A stretch of DNA of 49,762 bases. It comes from Gemmatimonadales bacterium. Its GTDB lineage: Bacteria; Gemmatimonadota; Gemmatimonadetes; Gemmatimonadales; GWC2-71-9. A program made the position numbers and the translations under genes. This document shows, in pieces, positions 18,487 to 26,798 of the stretch. The first letter of the stretch is position 1, and every line of letters starts with the position of its first letter. Under the pieces are notes generated by a model. It did no database searches. It was not told the DNA's origin and saw nothing but the letters and a program-made list of their open reading frames with translations. The stretch is from the NCBI GenBank assembly GCA_025935995.1, contig JAICUF010000009.1, positions 1 through 49,762 of the forward strand, written 5' to 3'.

Positions 18487-18888
18487 ATGCCAGAGTCTCA
18501 CCAGCTCACCGAGCTTCAACTCGCTCTCCTGCGCGTGCTGTGGCAGCGCGGCGAAGCGACCGTCGCCGACATCTCGGAGGCGCTCCGCCCCGACCGTTCG
18601 CTCGCTCCAACCACCGTGGCCACGCTGCTCTCCCGGCTCGAGCGTCGGGGCGTGGTGACCCACCGGGTCGAATCGCGCCAGTTCGTCTACAGCGCCACGG
18701 TCTCCGAGGACGCCGTGCGGCATTCGATGCTGAGCGAGCTCACCGAGCAGCTCTTCGATGGTGACGTGGCCGAGCTGGTGAGCCATCTGCTGAGCGCCCG
18801 CGAGATCAGCTCCGGGGACCTCGACAAGGTGAAGGACCTGATTGCGCACCACGAATCCCGCATGGAGGTCTCCGATGAGTCGCGCTGA
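18487..18888 (+). CDS. blaI: BlaI/MecI/CopY family transcriptional repressor
   Basis: LTELQLALLRVLWQRGEATVADISEALRPDRSLAPTTVATLLSRLERRGVVTHRVESRQFVYSATVSED; winged-helix signature of the family. Confidence 0.93.
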   Translation: MPESHQLTELQLALLRVLWQRGEATVADISEALRPDRSLAPTTVATLLSRLERRGVVTHRVESRQFVYSATVSEDAVRHSMLSELTEQLFDGDVAELVSHLLSAREISSGDLDKVKDLIAHHESRMEVSDESR

Positions 18889-20881
18889 TCTGCCGGCCTG
18901 GCTGCTCACCTACGCGATCCACAGCACGCTGCTCATCGGGGCGGTCTGGCTGCTGGTGCGGCGCGGCGTCATCCGGTCGCATCATCTCCAGGACACCTTC
19001 TGGAAGGCGGCGCTCCTGGGCGGCCTCCTCACCGCGACCGCCCAGACTGCGCTGGGCATCCGGCCGCAGGGAAGCGTGGCGATCCGCGCGGCCGATCAGC
19101 CGTCGCTCGTTCCGACCACGCTGATCCGCCGCCAGACGGGCCCCGGCGCGCCGGCGGACCGGACCCCGGAGCGTCCCGTCGACGCCCGGCGTGCGGCCAC
19201 CGAGGCGGCACCGGTCCCGAGCGCGGCCGCGGCGACCCCGAGCTCGCTGCACCAGGCTTCGGCCGAAGAGATCGCCGCGACGACGTCGAGCTGGCCGCGC
19301 ATCGCCGACCTGTTTCCGATGGTCTGGATCGCGCTCGCGGCGCTCCTGCTGCTGCAGCTCGCGATCGCGCGGTTCCGGCTGTCGTGGCGTATCGGCCCGC
19401 GCGAGCCGATGGCCGGCTCGCCGCTCGACGCGCACGTGGCGGCGCTCTGCCGCGCGGCCGGGGTGCGGCGCCCGATCCGCCTTACGGCGGCCGAGGGGCT
19501 GGCGAGCCCCGTCGCGCTGGGGCGCTCCGAGATCTGCATCCCGCGCGCCGTCCTCACCGACCTCGAGCCGGCGCAGCAGCGAAGCGTGCTGGCGCATGAG
19601 CTCGCGCACCTCACCCGCTCCGATCCCATCTGGCTCATGGCCGCCTGCGTGATCGAGCGCGCGTTCTTCTTCCAGCCGCTCAACCGGCTCGCGCGGCGGC
19701 GCATGCAGGAGACGGCGGAGTACTTGTGCGACGACTGGGCCGTGGGCCGGACCGGCTCCGGTCTCACGATGGCGAAGAGCCTGGTGAAGGTCGCGGAATG
19801 GATGCACACGCCGGCGCTGCCCCTGCCGCTGTCGGGAATGGCGGAGACGCCGTCGCAGCTGGTGGCGAGGGTCAGGCGGCTGGTGGACGACCGGGAGCCC
19901 AGGCAGGTCCGGCGGCGCTGGCACGTGCCGGCGGCGTTCGCGGTCGTGGGCGGGATGGCGCTGATGGTGCCGGGCGTGATGCCCGCGGCCGAGCGCGCGG
20001 CGGCAACGCCGGCGCAGACGGTGCAGGACACCACGCCCCGCCGCGTCCGGCGCACGCCGGCGCCCGACTTCCCGGTCGTGGTGGACATCCCGCGGATGCG
20101 GATCTCTCCGACGCCCCTGCCCACCCCGGTGGTGAACGGCATCGCCCGCGCGGCGATCGCCTCCGCCATGCGCAATGTGGCGCCGATGCTCGCCGGCGTC
20201 CGTTCGCACGAGCCGCAGGACACCGCCCGGAACTCGGCCCGCGTGGCCGCGCTGGTCGCGGCGCTCAAGGACAGCGACGCCGAAGTGCGGCGCGCCGCCG
20301 CCAATTCATTGGGCCAGCTCGAGGACAAGCGCGCCGTCACCGCGCTGATGGCCGCGCTCCGCGACAGCGACGCCGACGTGCGGGCACAGTCTGCCTGGGC
20401 GCTCGGGCAGCTCGAGGACAAGCGCGCCGTCGCGTCCCTCACCGGCGCGCTCAAGGACGAGAACGTCGAGGTCCGGCGCAAGGCGGCCTGGGCGCTGGGC
20501 CAGCTCGAGGACGACAGTGCGGCGGCAGGACTGGCCGCGGCGCTCCGCGATGCCGATGCCGACGTGCGGAAGACGGCGGCCTGGAGCCTCGGTCAACTCG
20601 AGCTGCAGACGGCGCCGCCGGCGCTGCTCGAGGCGCTCCACGACCAGAACGCCGACGTGCGCCGCACCGCGGCGTGGGCGGTGAGCGAGATGGGCGATGC
20701 CCGCGCGGTGCCTGCGCTCCGCGAAATGCTGAACGATGCCGACGCCGACGCCCGCAAGAATGCGATCCACGCGCTCGGCCAGATCCGCGATTCGACGGCC
20801 CTGCAGGCCATCATCGGCGCGATGCAGTCGAAGGACGCCGAGATCCGCCGCGCCGCCGCCCAGGCGCTCGGCGACCGTTGA
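18875..20881 (+). CDS. M56 (BlaR1-like) membrane metallopeptidase fused to C-terminal HEAT repeats
   Basis: ATG 18875 overlaps the blaI end. N-terminal TM helices, zinc motif VLAHELAHLTRSDP, ETAEYLCDDWAV, last TM (VPAAFAVVGGMALMVPGV), then about 7 HEAT repeats (ALRDSDADVRAQSAWALGQLED). Confidence 0.9.
   Translation: MSRADLPAWLLTYAIHSTLLIGAVWLLVRRGVIRSHHLQDTFWKAALLGGLLTATAQTALGIRPQGSVAIRAADQPSLVPTTLIRRQTGPGAPADRTPERPVDARRAATEAAPVPSAAAATPSSLHQASAEEIAATTSSWPRIADLFPMVWIALAALLLLQLAIARFRLSWRIGPREPMAGSPLDAHVAALCRAAGVRRPIRLTAAEGLASPVALGRSEICIPRAVLTDLEPAQQRSVLAHELAHLTRSDPIWLMAACVIERAFFFQPLNRLARRRMQETAEYLCDDWAVGRTGSGLTMAKSLVKVAEWMHTPALPLPLSGMAETPSQLVARVRRLVDDREPRQVRRRWHVPAAFAVVGGMALMVPGVMPAAERAAATPAQTVQDTTPRRVRRTPAPDFPVVVDIPRMRISPTPLPTPVVNGIARAAIASAMRNVAPMLAGVRSHEPQDTARNSARVAALVAALKDSDAEVRRAAANSLGQLEDKRAVTALMAALRDSDADVRAQSAWALGQLEDKRAVASLTGALKDENVEVRRKAAWALGQLEDDSAAAGLAAALRDADADVRKTAAWSLGQLELQTAPPALLEALHDQNADVRRTAAWAVSEMGDARAVPALREMLNDADADARKNAIHALGQIRDSTALQAIIGAMQSKDAEIRRAAAQALGDR
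20248..20878 (+). repeat. tandem HEAT-repeat coding units (about 7 x 31 aa)
   Basis: RVAALVAALKDSDAEVRRAAANSLGQLED / KRAVTALMAALRDSDADVRAQSAWALGQLED / KRAVASLTGALKDENVEVRRKAAWALGQLED and so on. Confidence 0.85.
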
Positions 20882-20892
20882 GAGGAGAGGAC

Positions 20893-22551
20893 ATGCGACC
20901 GATGACACGATTTACGGCAGGGGTGACCGCGCTCGCGGTGGCGGGTGCGGCGGCAGCCGCGGCCCAGGCGATCCACATCCGCGTGCCGAAGGTGCACGTG
21001 GTGGTGCCTCACATCCACGTGACGGCCGCCATGCGGGCCGGCAATCGGCCGGGCCCCGACTCCGCCATGGTGAGCGGATTCCTCGCTTCCCTCGGCCGCG
21101 CCGACGCGGTGGTCTGCGAGATGGCGGTGAACCAGCTCGGCAACTCGTGGGGCCGGTGGGGTGGCGGCGCCAGGAACGGTCTCCGCGATCGCACCGAGCC
21201 CCAGCGCCTGGAGCAGGACCGCCTCGGCGGCTCGGTGGGCGACGCCCGGGCGGTTCCGCTGCTCGCCGCGTCACTGGGCGACCAGAACCCCTGCGTCCGA
21301 CGCGCCGCCGCGCGTTTGCTGGCTTCGAGCACCGTGCCCGAAGCCGTGGCGCGTCTCCGCTCGGCGGCGCAGGCGAGCGACGGCCGCACCCGCGAAGCCG
21401 CGCTCCTTGGCCTGGGCGAGGCCGATGACGCGGCCTCATTCGACGTGATGCTGCGCGGTCTCCACGACAGCGACCCCTATGTCGCCCGGATGGGCGCGTG
21501 GGGGCTCGGGCAGCTCCAGGACCAGCGGTCGGTCACGCCGCTCATCGAGGCGCTCCGCTCGAGCGATGCCGGTGTCCGCGAGACGAGCGCCTGGGCGCTG
21601 GGCAACATTCAGGACCGGCGCGCGGTCGAGCCGCTCCTTCCGCTCCTCAAGGATGGCAGCGCCGACGTGCGCGGCACCACCGCGCACGCGCTGGGCGAGA
21701 TCCAGGATGCGCGGGCCACCAGCGGGCTGGTCGGCGTGCTGAGCGACGCCGACGTCCAGGTGCGCCTCGAGGCGGCTCACGCCCTCGGGGAGATCCAGGA
21801 TCACGCGGCGGTCGACGGGCTCGTGCGCGCTCTCCGGGACGCCGACGCCGATGTCCGCCAGGCGGCAGCACATTCACTCGGCGAGATTCAGGATCCCCGC
21901 GCGGCCGAGCCGCTGGCGGCGCTGCTCACGAGCGGCGATGCCAGCGCCGACGTGCGGCAGGCGGCCGCGCACTCGCTCGGCGAGCTGGATCTCAAGCACG
22001 CGCCGGCCGGCATGATCGCGGCGCTCAGGGACAGGGACGCCGACGTACGCCAGGCCGTGGCCCATTCTCTCGGCGAGATTCAGGACCACGGCGCGGTGGA
22101 CGGACTGATCGGCGCGCTTCGCGATCCCGATGCTGACGTGCGCCAGGCCGCCGCCCACTCGCTGGGCGAGATTCAGGACGCGCGCGCGGGCGACCCGCTG
22201 GCGGCGCTGATGACCGACGGAAATGCCGACGTGAGGCAGGCTGCCGCGCATTCGCTGGGCGAGCTCGAGCTCAAGAGCGCGCCCGCCGGCCTCGCTGCCG
22301 CGCTGCACGACGGCGACCCGGACGTACGCGAGGCCGCGGCACACGCTCTGGGAGAGATCGCCGACCCCGCCTCCGTGCCGGCGCTCTCGGCGGCATTCAA
22401 GGACACCGACACCGACGTGCGCCGCGCCGTGATCCACGCGTTGAGTGAAATCGAGGGCGGGGCTTCCACTGACGCCCTCGTGGCAGCCATGAAGGACGCA
22501 GATCCCGAGATCCGCCGGGCGGCGGCGCACGCCCTGGGTCAGAAGGACTGA
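20893..22551 (+). CDS. exported HEAT-repeat protein
   Basis: Signal peptide MTRFTAGVTALAVAGAAAAAAQA, then about 14 HEAT repeats (DADADVRQAAAHSLGEIQD). Confidence 0.88.
   Translation: MRPMTRFTAGVTALAVAGAAAAAAQAIHIRVPKVHVVVPHIHVTAAMRAGNRPGPDSAMVSGFLASLGRADAVVCEMAVNQLGNSWGRWGGGARNGLRDRTEPQRLEQDRLGGSVGDARAVPLLAASLGDQNPCVRRAAARLLASSTVPEAVARLRSAAQASDGRTREAALLGLGEADDAASFDVMLRGLHDSDPYVARMGAWGLGQLQDQRSVTPLIEALRSSDAGVRETSAWALGNIQDRRAVEPLLPLLKDGSADVRGTTAHALGEIQDARATSGLVGVLSDADVQVRLEAAHALGEIQDHAAVDGLVRALRDADADVRQAAAHSLGEIQDPRAAEPLAALLTSGDASADVRQAAAHSLGELDLKHAPAGMIAALRDRDADVRQAVAHSLGEIQDHGAVDGLIGALRDPDADVRQAAAHSLGEIQDARAGDPLAALMTDGNADVRQAAAHSLGELELKSAPAGLAAALHDGDPDVREAAAHALGEIADPASVPALSAAFKDTDTDVRRAVIHALSEIEGGASTDALVAAMKDADPEIRRAAAHALGQKD
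21802..22365 (+). repeat. two tandem copies of a 3-HEAT superunit (about 285 and 279 bp)
   Basis: HAAVDGL..SLGEIQD-PRAAEPLAAL..SLGEL-DLKHAPAGMIAAL..SLGEIQD, then HGAVDGL..-ARAGDPLAAL..-ELKSAPAGLAAAL.. Confidence 0.7.
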
Positions 22552-22568
22552 CCGGCGGGCACAACGCG

Positions 22569-22605
22569 GCCGGCGGTGACGGGCGTCATGGCCGTCACCG
22601 CCGGC
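22569..22605 (+). terminator. strong hairpin after the HEAT operon, 14-bp perfect stem GCCGGCGGTGACGG/CCGTCACCGCCGGC
   Basis: Perfect inverted repeat starting 17 bp after the stop codon; no U-tract. Confidence 0.65.
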
Positions 22606-22644
22606 TTCGTGCATCATGCCGCGAGACTTCACGCGGAGCGGCCG

Positions 22645-23139
22645 ATGCGAGATGATCCGGCGAAGGAGATGCGGGGGAAGGTCCTGACCGGCCGGGAGAG
22701 CGGCAGCCGCGGCGAGGGCGTGCCGCACGACAGCGCGGCCGACACCTACGGTCAGGCCGACGCGGGGCAGGGAAACTGGAGCGAGCGCGGACCGGCGAAC
22801 CCGGCCCCGCCCTCGAGCGCCGTGGAGGCAGCGGAGCGGCCCCTCGGCCAGGGGATCGAGCCCAGGGGCGGCGCGGGCGGGCCGGGGGATCGCGACGTCA
22901 GGCGAGCGCCGCCCGGCGCCTCCGCCACATCCACATCGCGGCCGGCGCCGGCCGCCGAGCCGATGATCTCATCCGGCCTCAGCAACTACAGCAGCAGCCA
23001 GTACGCCAACCAGACGCGGTACGGCACGCCCGCGCAGTACAACGCCGAACGGATCGAGGGCGGCGATCTCCAGAACGGCGACCATCCGGAGGATCGCCCC
23101 ACCCCCGGCGACAGCGGGCCGGCGCATCCCAACGGGTAG
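22645..23139 (+). CDS. hypothetical hydrophilic low-complexity protein
   Basis: ORF from MRDDPAKEMRGKVLTGRESGSRGEGVPHDSAADTYGQ, with SSGLSNYSSSQYANQTRYGTPAQYNAERIEGGDLQNGDHPEDRP near the C-terminus. Confidence 0.5.
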   Translation: MRDDPAKEMRGKVLTGRESGSRGEGVPHDSAADTYGQADAGQGNWSERGPANPAPPSSAVEAAERPLGQGIEPRGGAGGPGDRDVRRAPPGASATSTSRPAPAAEPMISSGLSNYSSSQYANQTRYGTPAQYNAERIEGGDLQNGDHPEDRPTPGDSGPAHPNG

Positions 23140-23148
23140 CCGCCGCGG

Positions 23149-24744
23149 CTAGCGCCGGCGGGTCGAGGCGCGAACGCCGCAGGAACGGAGCACGCGTACC
23201 GGCGCCTCGTGGTGGGGAAACAGCCGGTGGGCGGCGGCGCCGTGCACGCGCACGCGACCGCACGGGCCCCGCGCCCCGGGCACGCCTGCCAGCATCATCT
23301 GCAGCCGATAGCTGGACGGATCGATCCGCGCGGCCCACTCCACCCATCGCACACTGCGGCCCGAGCCGGCCATCAGCATGGCGGTTGCCTGCGCCGCGCT
23401 CCGCGCCGCGAAGAGCACCGCCGCCGTCGCCGTGATCACCGCGAGCGCGCGCCGCCGGCCGGCGGGCAGCGCAACCACCGCCAGCTCGCGCTGCGGCGGC
23501 AGCAGGGCGCCCAGCAGTCCCCATACGAAGAGACTGGGAATGGCGAGGAGCAGGACCGCATCGAAGCTCCCGACCACCACCACGGCGAGCACGGTGCACA
23601 CGAGCGCGAGTCCGTGCAGTCGCTCCTCGGCCGGTCCGCGCCCGCGCAGTCTCCGCCATCCCACGAACAGCATCACCGCCGCGACCGACCAGAGCGCGAG
23701 GAGCGCCGGCAGCCCGCGTTCCGACGAGATGGCGACCCAGTCGCTGCTGGGCCAGGGGTTGGTCGGCATGATGTCGCCCGTGTCGTAGGCGGGATCGCGC
23801 GGGGTCGTATAGAGGGGATAAGTCACCGGCCAGTTGCCGGGGCCGACGCCGAGAAGCGGGTGGTCGCCGGCCATCCGGAGGGTGTTGCGGTACTGGATCA
23901 GGCGGCCCCGCCCGCTTCCCTCGCGAAAGTTGGCGACGCCGACGAGCGATTCGAGGTACGGCGAGTCCGAGCGCCAGTCCAGCGTGTTGGGAAGCAGCAG
24001 CGCGAGGGCGATCCCGGCGGCCGCCGCGGCCCCGAGCAGGGTGAAGCGCGAGCGATGCCGCCGATCGGCCCACAGCTTCGCAGTCCAGAGTCCCTCCACG
24101 ACCAGAAAAGCCGCCGGCACTGCGGCACCGAGCCACGCAGCGCGCGAGCGCGAGAGCAGGAGCGCCGCAGCGGCAACCGCCGTTCCGACCGCCCCGGCGA
24201 TCGCGCGCCCCCGCGATCGCGTCTCGACCGCCAGAATGACCAGCGCCGGCAGCGCAATGGCGACGAGGTGCGCCATGAAGTTGCGATTGCCGAAGGTGCC
24301 GCCGGGCGCGCGGGTGGCGGTCATGAGCGGGAGGGGAACGCCATAGGCCTGCAGAAGGCCGGTGATGGCGCCGATCACGGCCGCGGCGGCGAGCGCCACG
24401 ACGAGCGGCCGTTCCAGTCGTGCCCTCGCGATCGCGCGCGCGGTCCAGAACACCGCCGCGCCGGAGAAGCTCACGCCGAGCGCGCGGAACGCCAGCCAGT
24501 GATTCTCCGCGAAGATCGCCGAGACGGACGAGAGGGCGAGGTATCCGAGCAGCAGGAAGTCGACCAGTGCGAGCGGCAGGCGCCGCGCCTCGCGGAGCGC
24601 CGCGAGGGCCGCGAGCCCCGCGGCCACGTGAAGCACGAGCTCCTTCGGAACCTGATGGCGGTCGAGATCGAAGAGAGGCGAGGGCAGGGAGGCGAGCACG
24701 CACGCCACGGCGCCGAGCTGGAGCACCCGTCGGGCGGCGCGCAT
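23149..24744 (-). CDS. O-antigen ligase / polymerase family membrane protein
   Basis: Multi-TM protein with GGTFGNRNFMAHLVAIALP, SRSRAAWLG and GVGPGNWPVTYPLY, typical of Wzy/WaaL. Confidence 0.85.
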   Translation of the reverse strand: MRAARRVLQLGAVACVLASLPSPLFDLDRHQVPKELVLHVAAGLAALAALREARRLPLALVDFLLLGYLALSSVSAIFAENHWLAFRALGVSFSGAAVFWTARAIARARLERPLVVALAAAAVIGAITGLLQAYGVPLPLMTATRAPGGTFGNRNFMAHLVAIALPALVILAVETRSRGRAIAGAVGTAVAAAALLLSRSRAAWLGAAVPAAFLVVEGLWTAKLWADRRHRSRFTLLGAAAAAGIALALLLPNTLDWRSDSPYLESLVGVANFREGSGRGRLIQYRNTLRMAGDHPLLGVGPGNWPVTYPLYTTPRDPAYDTGDIMPTNPWPSSDWVAISSERGLPALLALWSVAAVMLFVGWRRLRGRGPAEERLHGLALVCTVLAVVVVGSFDAVLLLAIPSLFVWGLLGALLPPQRELAVVALPAGRRRALAVITATAAVLFAARSAAQATAMLMAGSGRSVRWVEWAARIDPSSYRLQMMLAGVPGARGPCGRVRVHGAAAHRLFPHHEAPVRVLRSCGVRASTRRR

Positions 24745-24917
24745 CGGTCAGCGCGGACTCGGGGCGTGCGGCGGGCGGGGCATCGCGAAAAGATAGCCGC
24801 GTGCGCTGCGCGTCGCCCCCGGTGTGACTCGGCTTACGGCGGGCGGCGGGCGCGCGCTGCCATCTTCCATCCGTTCACACGCTCCGTCACGATTTTCCCG
24901 AGCTCCGGAAGCAGCCC

Positions 24918-26522
24918 ATGCGCCGACTTCTGTTCTCTCTCGTTGTCCTTGCCGCCGGCGGCTGTCACAAGTTCGACAGCGACGAGATGACCGCCACGCT
25001 CGAGCGGACGGTGACGGCGAAGGCCGCGCCGCGCTACGCCGCGACCCGGTGGAAGATGATGCAGGGCATCTACCACGAGCGCGGGTATGCCCCGATCTGG
25101 CTCGACCGGGAGAAGCCGCGGCAGCAGGCCCGGGATCTGATCGACGCGCTCACCAGCGCGGAGAACCAGGGCCTGCGGATGCACGACTACGACCTCAAGG
25201 GGCTCCGAGCGACGCTCGACCAGGCCTACCACGAGGGCAAGACGACCACGCAGGACCTCGCCAACCTCGACCTGCGGCTCACGTCGCTCTTTCTGGACTA
25301 CGGGCAGGACCTGCTGGTCGGCCGCCTGGATCCGTCGGCGGTGGACAGCGGCTGGTACATCAAGTCGCGACGGAGCGCGGTGGACAGCACGCTGCGCGCC
25401 GCCATCCGCCAGCCCGACTTCCGGTCGATGGTGCAACCACTCATGCCGCAGCAGAAGGAGTACGGCGAGCTGGTGGCGTGGCTGGAGAAGTACCGGGCGC
25501 TCGGCGACCGGGGCGGATGGGCGGCGGTGACGCCGCGGGACACCGCGTCGCTCCGTGCGCGCCTCGCCGCGACCGGGGACATCGACGGCGCCGCCGCGCT
25601 GGCCGACGGCATTCGCCATTTCCAGGCCCGGCACGGGCTCGAGACGACCGGCAAGGTGGACAGTGCGACCCTGGCGGAGCTCAACGTGCCGATCGGGCGC
25701 CGTATCCGGCAGCTCGAGCTCAACCTGGAGCGCCTCCGCTGGCTTCCAGCCGACTTCGGCGACCGGTACGTCCTCGTCAACATCCCCGACTACACCCTGC
25801 ACGCCTACGACAACGGCCGCGAGGCGCTGTCGATGAAAGTCGTGGTGGGCGACGAATACGGTCACGCCACGCCGATCTTCGCCGACACGATGAGCCAGGT
25901 CGTCTTCCAGCCCTACTGGAACGTGCCGCCCAGCATCGTGAAGGCCGAGATCCTGGGGCATGTCCAGAAGGACCCCGGCTACCTGGCGGCGCACCATTAT
26001 CAGGTCGTGCGGGGCAACGGTGACGAGGTGGTGAGCCCGACGTCGGTGGACTGGAACGACATCGATACGACGAAGATGGACTTTCGCGTGCGGCAGGAGC
26101 CGGGCGACGACAACGCCCTGGGGCACGTGAAATTCGTCTTCCCCAACCGCTTCAACATCTACATGCACGATACGCCGGCGCGATCGCTCTTCTCGAAGAA
26201 CGAGCGGTCCGGCAGCCACGGCTGCATCCGGCTCGAGCATCCTGAAGAGTTCGCGGAGTTCGTGCTGGCAGGCGACCCTGCATGGACACCGGACCGCATC
26301 CGGGAGGCGATGGCCTCCGATTCCAACCGCTCAGTCACGGTCAAGCGGCGGCTGCCGGTGTACATCATCTACCTGACCGCCTTCGTCCGCGACGGCCAGC
26401 TTCAGTTCCGGGACGACGTCTACGGCACCGATGCGCGCGCCGCCGCCCGCCTCGGCACGCCGGCGGCGGACAGCGGACTCGACTCGGCCAAGCGCGTGCT
26501 CAAGGGGTCCCTCAAGAGCTGA
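24918..26522 (+). CDS. L,D-transpeptidase (YcbB-like, YkuD domain with peptidoglycan-binding domain)
   Basis: Lipoprotein-like N-terminus (LVVLAAGGCHK); IRHFQARHGLETTGKVDSATLAELNVP; catalytic HDTPARSLFSKNERSGSHGCIRLEHPEEFAEFVL. Confidence 0.93.
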   Translation: MRRLLFSLVVLAAGGCHKFDSDEMTATLERTVTAKAAPRYAATRWKMMQGIYHERGYAPIWLDREKPRQQARDLIDALTSAENQGLRMHDYDLKGLRATLDQAYHEGKTTTQDLANLDLRLTSLFLDYGQDLLVGRLDPSAVDSGWYIKSRRSAVDSTLRAAIRQPDFRSMVQPLMPQQKEYGELVAWLEKYRALGDRGGWAAVTPRDTASLRARLAATGDIDGAAALADGIRHFQARHGLETTGKVDSATLAELNVPIGRRIRQLELNLERLRWLPADFGDRYVLVNIPDYTLHAYDNGREALSMKVVVGDEYGHATPIFADTMSQVVFQPYWNVPPSIVKAEILGHVQKDPGYLAAHHYQVVRGNGDEVVSPTSVDWNDIDTTKMDFRVRQEPGDDNALGHVKFVFPNRFNIYMHDTPARSLFSKNERSGSHGCIRLEHPEEFAEFVLAGDPAWTPDRIREAMASDSNRSVTVKRRLPVYIIYLTAFVRDGQLQFRDDVYGTDARAAARLGTPAADSGLDSAKRVLKGSLKS

Positions 26523-26531
26523 CGGGTCGGG

Positions 26532-26798
26532 CTAGCGGTGCCTGAGCGAGTCCCTGGTCGTGTCGCCCATGGTGCCGGCGGCGCCCGTGGGGCTCGTCGT
26601 CCCGGTCCCGCCGGCGCTCGAGCCGGTGGTCCCGGTGCCGCTCGTGGCGGCACCGGTCGTGCCGGTGCCGGTGCCCATCGTCCCCGTCTGGCTCGAGGTG
26701 GTCGCGGCCGAGTCGGCGGCACTGCGGGTGCCATCGGCCTTCGGCCCGCAGGCGGTAATAGCGAGCGCCGCGCCCGCTGCGAGCATGATCCGTATCAT
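26532..26798 (-). CDS. small Thr/Gly/Ser-rich lipoprotein
   Basis: Lipobox MIRIMLAAGAALAITACG, then GTGTGTTGAATSGTGTTGSSAGGTGTTSPTG; ATGA overlap with the upstream Mur ligase gene. Confidence 0.6.
   Translation of the reverse strand: MIRIMLAAGAALAITACGPKADGTRSAADSAATTSSQTGTMGTGTGTTGAATSGTGTTGSSAGGTGTTSPTGAAGTMGDTTRDSLRHR

Noticed and set aside
19726-22551. 941-aa + strand ORF as a single giant HEAT protein
   Set aside because: Its first part is an alternate frame of the M56-HEAT gene. The real gene starts at ATG 20893 with SD and signal peptide; only the frame after that is coding.
20248-22551. HEAT region considered as a CRISPR-like or non-coding satellite array
   Set aside because: Periodicity is about 93 bp, in frame and encodes HEAT consensus; no spacer-repeat pattern.
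26560-26760. gccggtgcc-rich stretch considered as a regulatory microsatellite
   Set aside because: Explained by the Gly/Thr-rich lipoprotein coding sequence on the minus strand.
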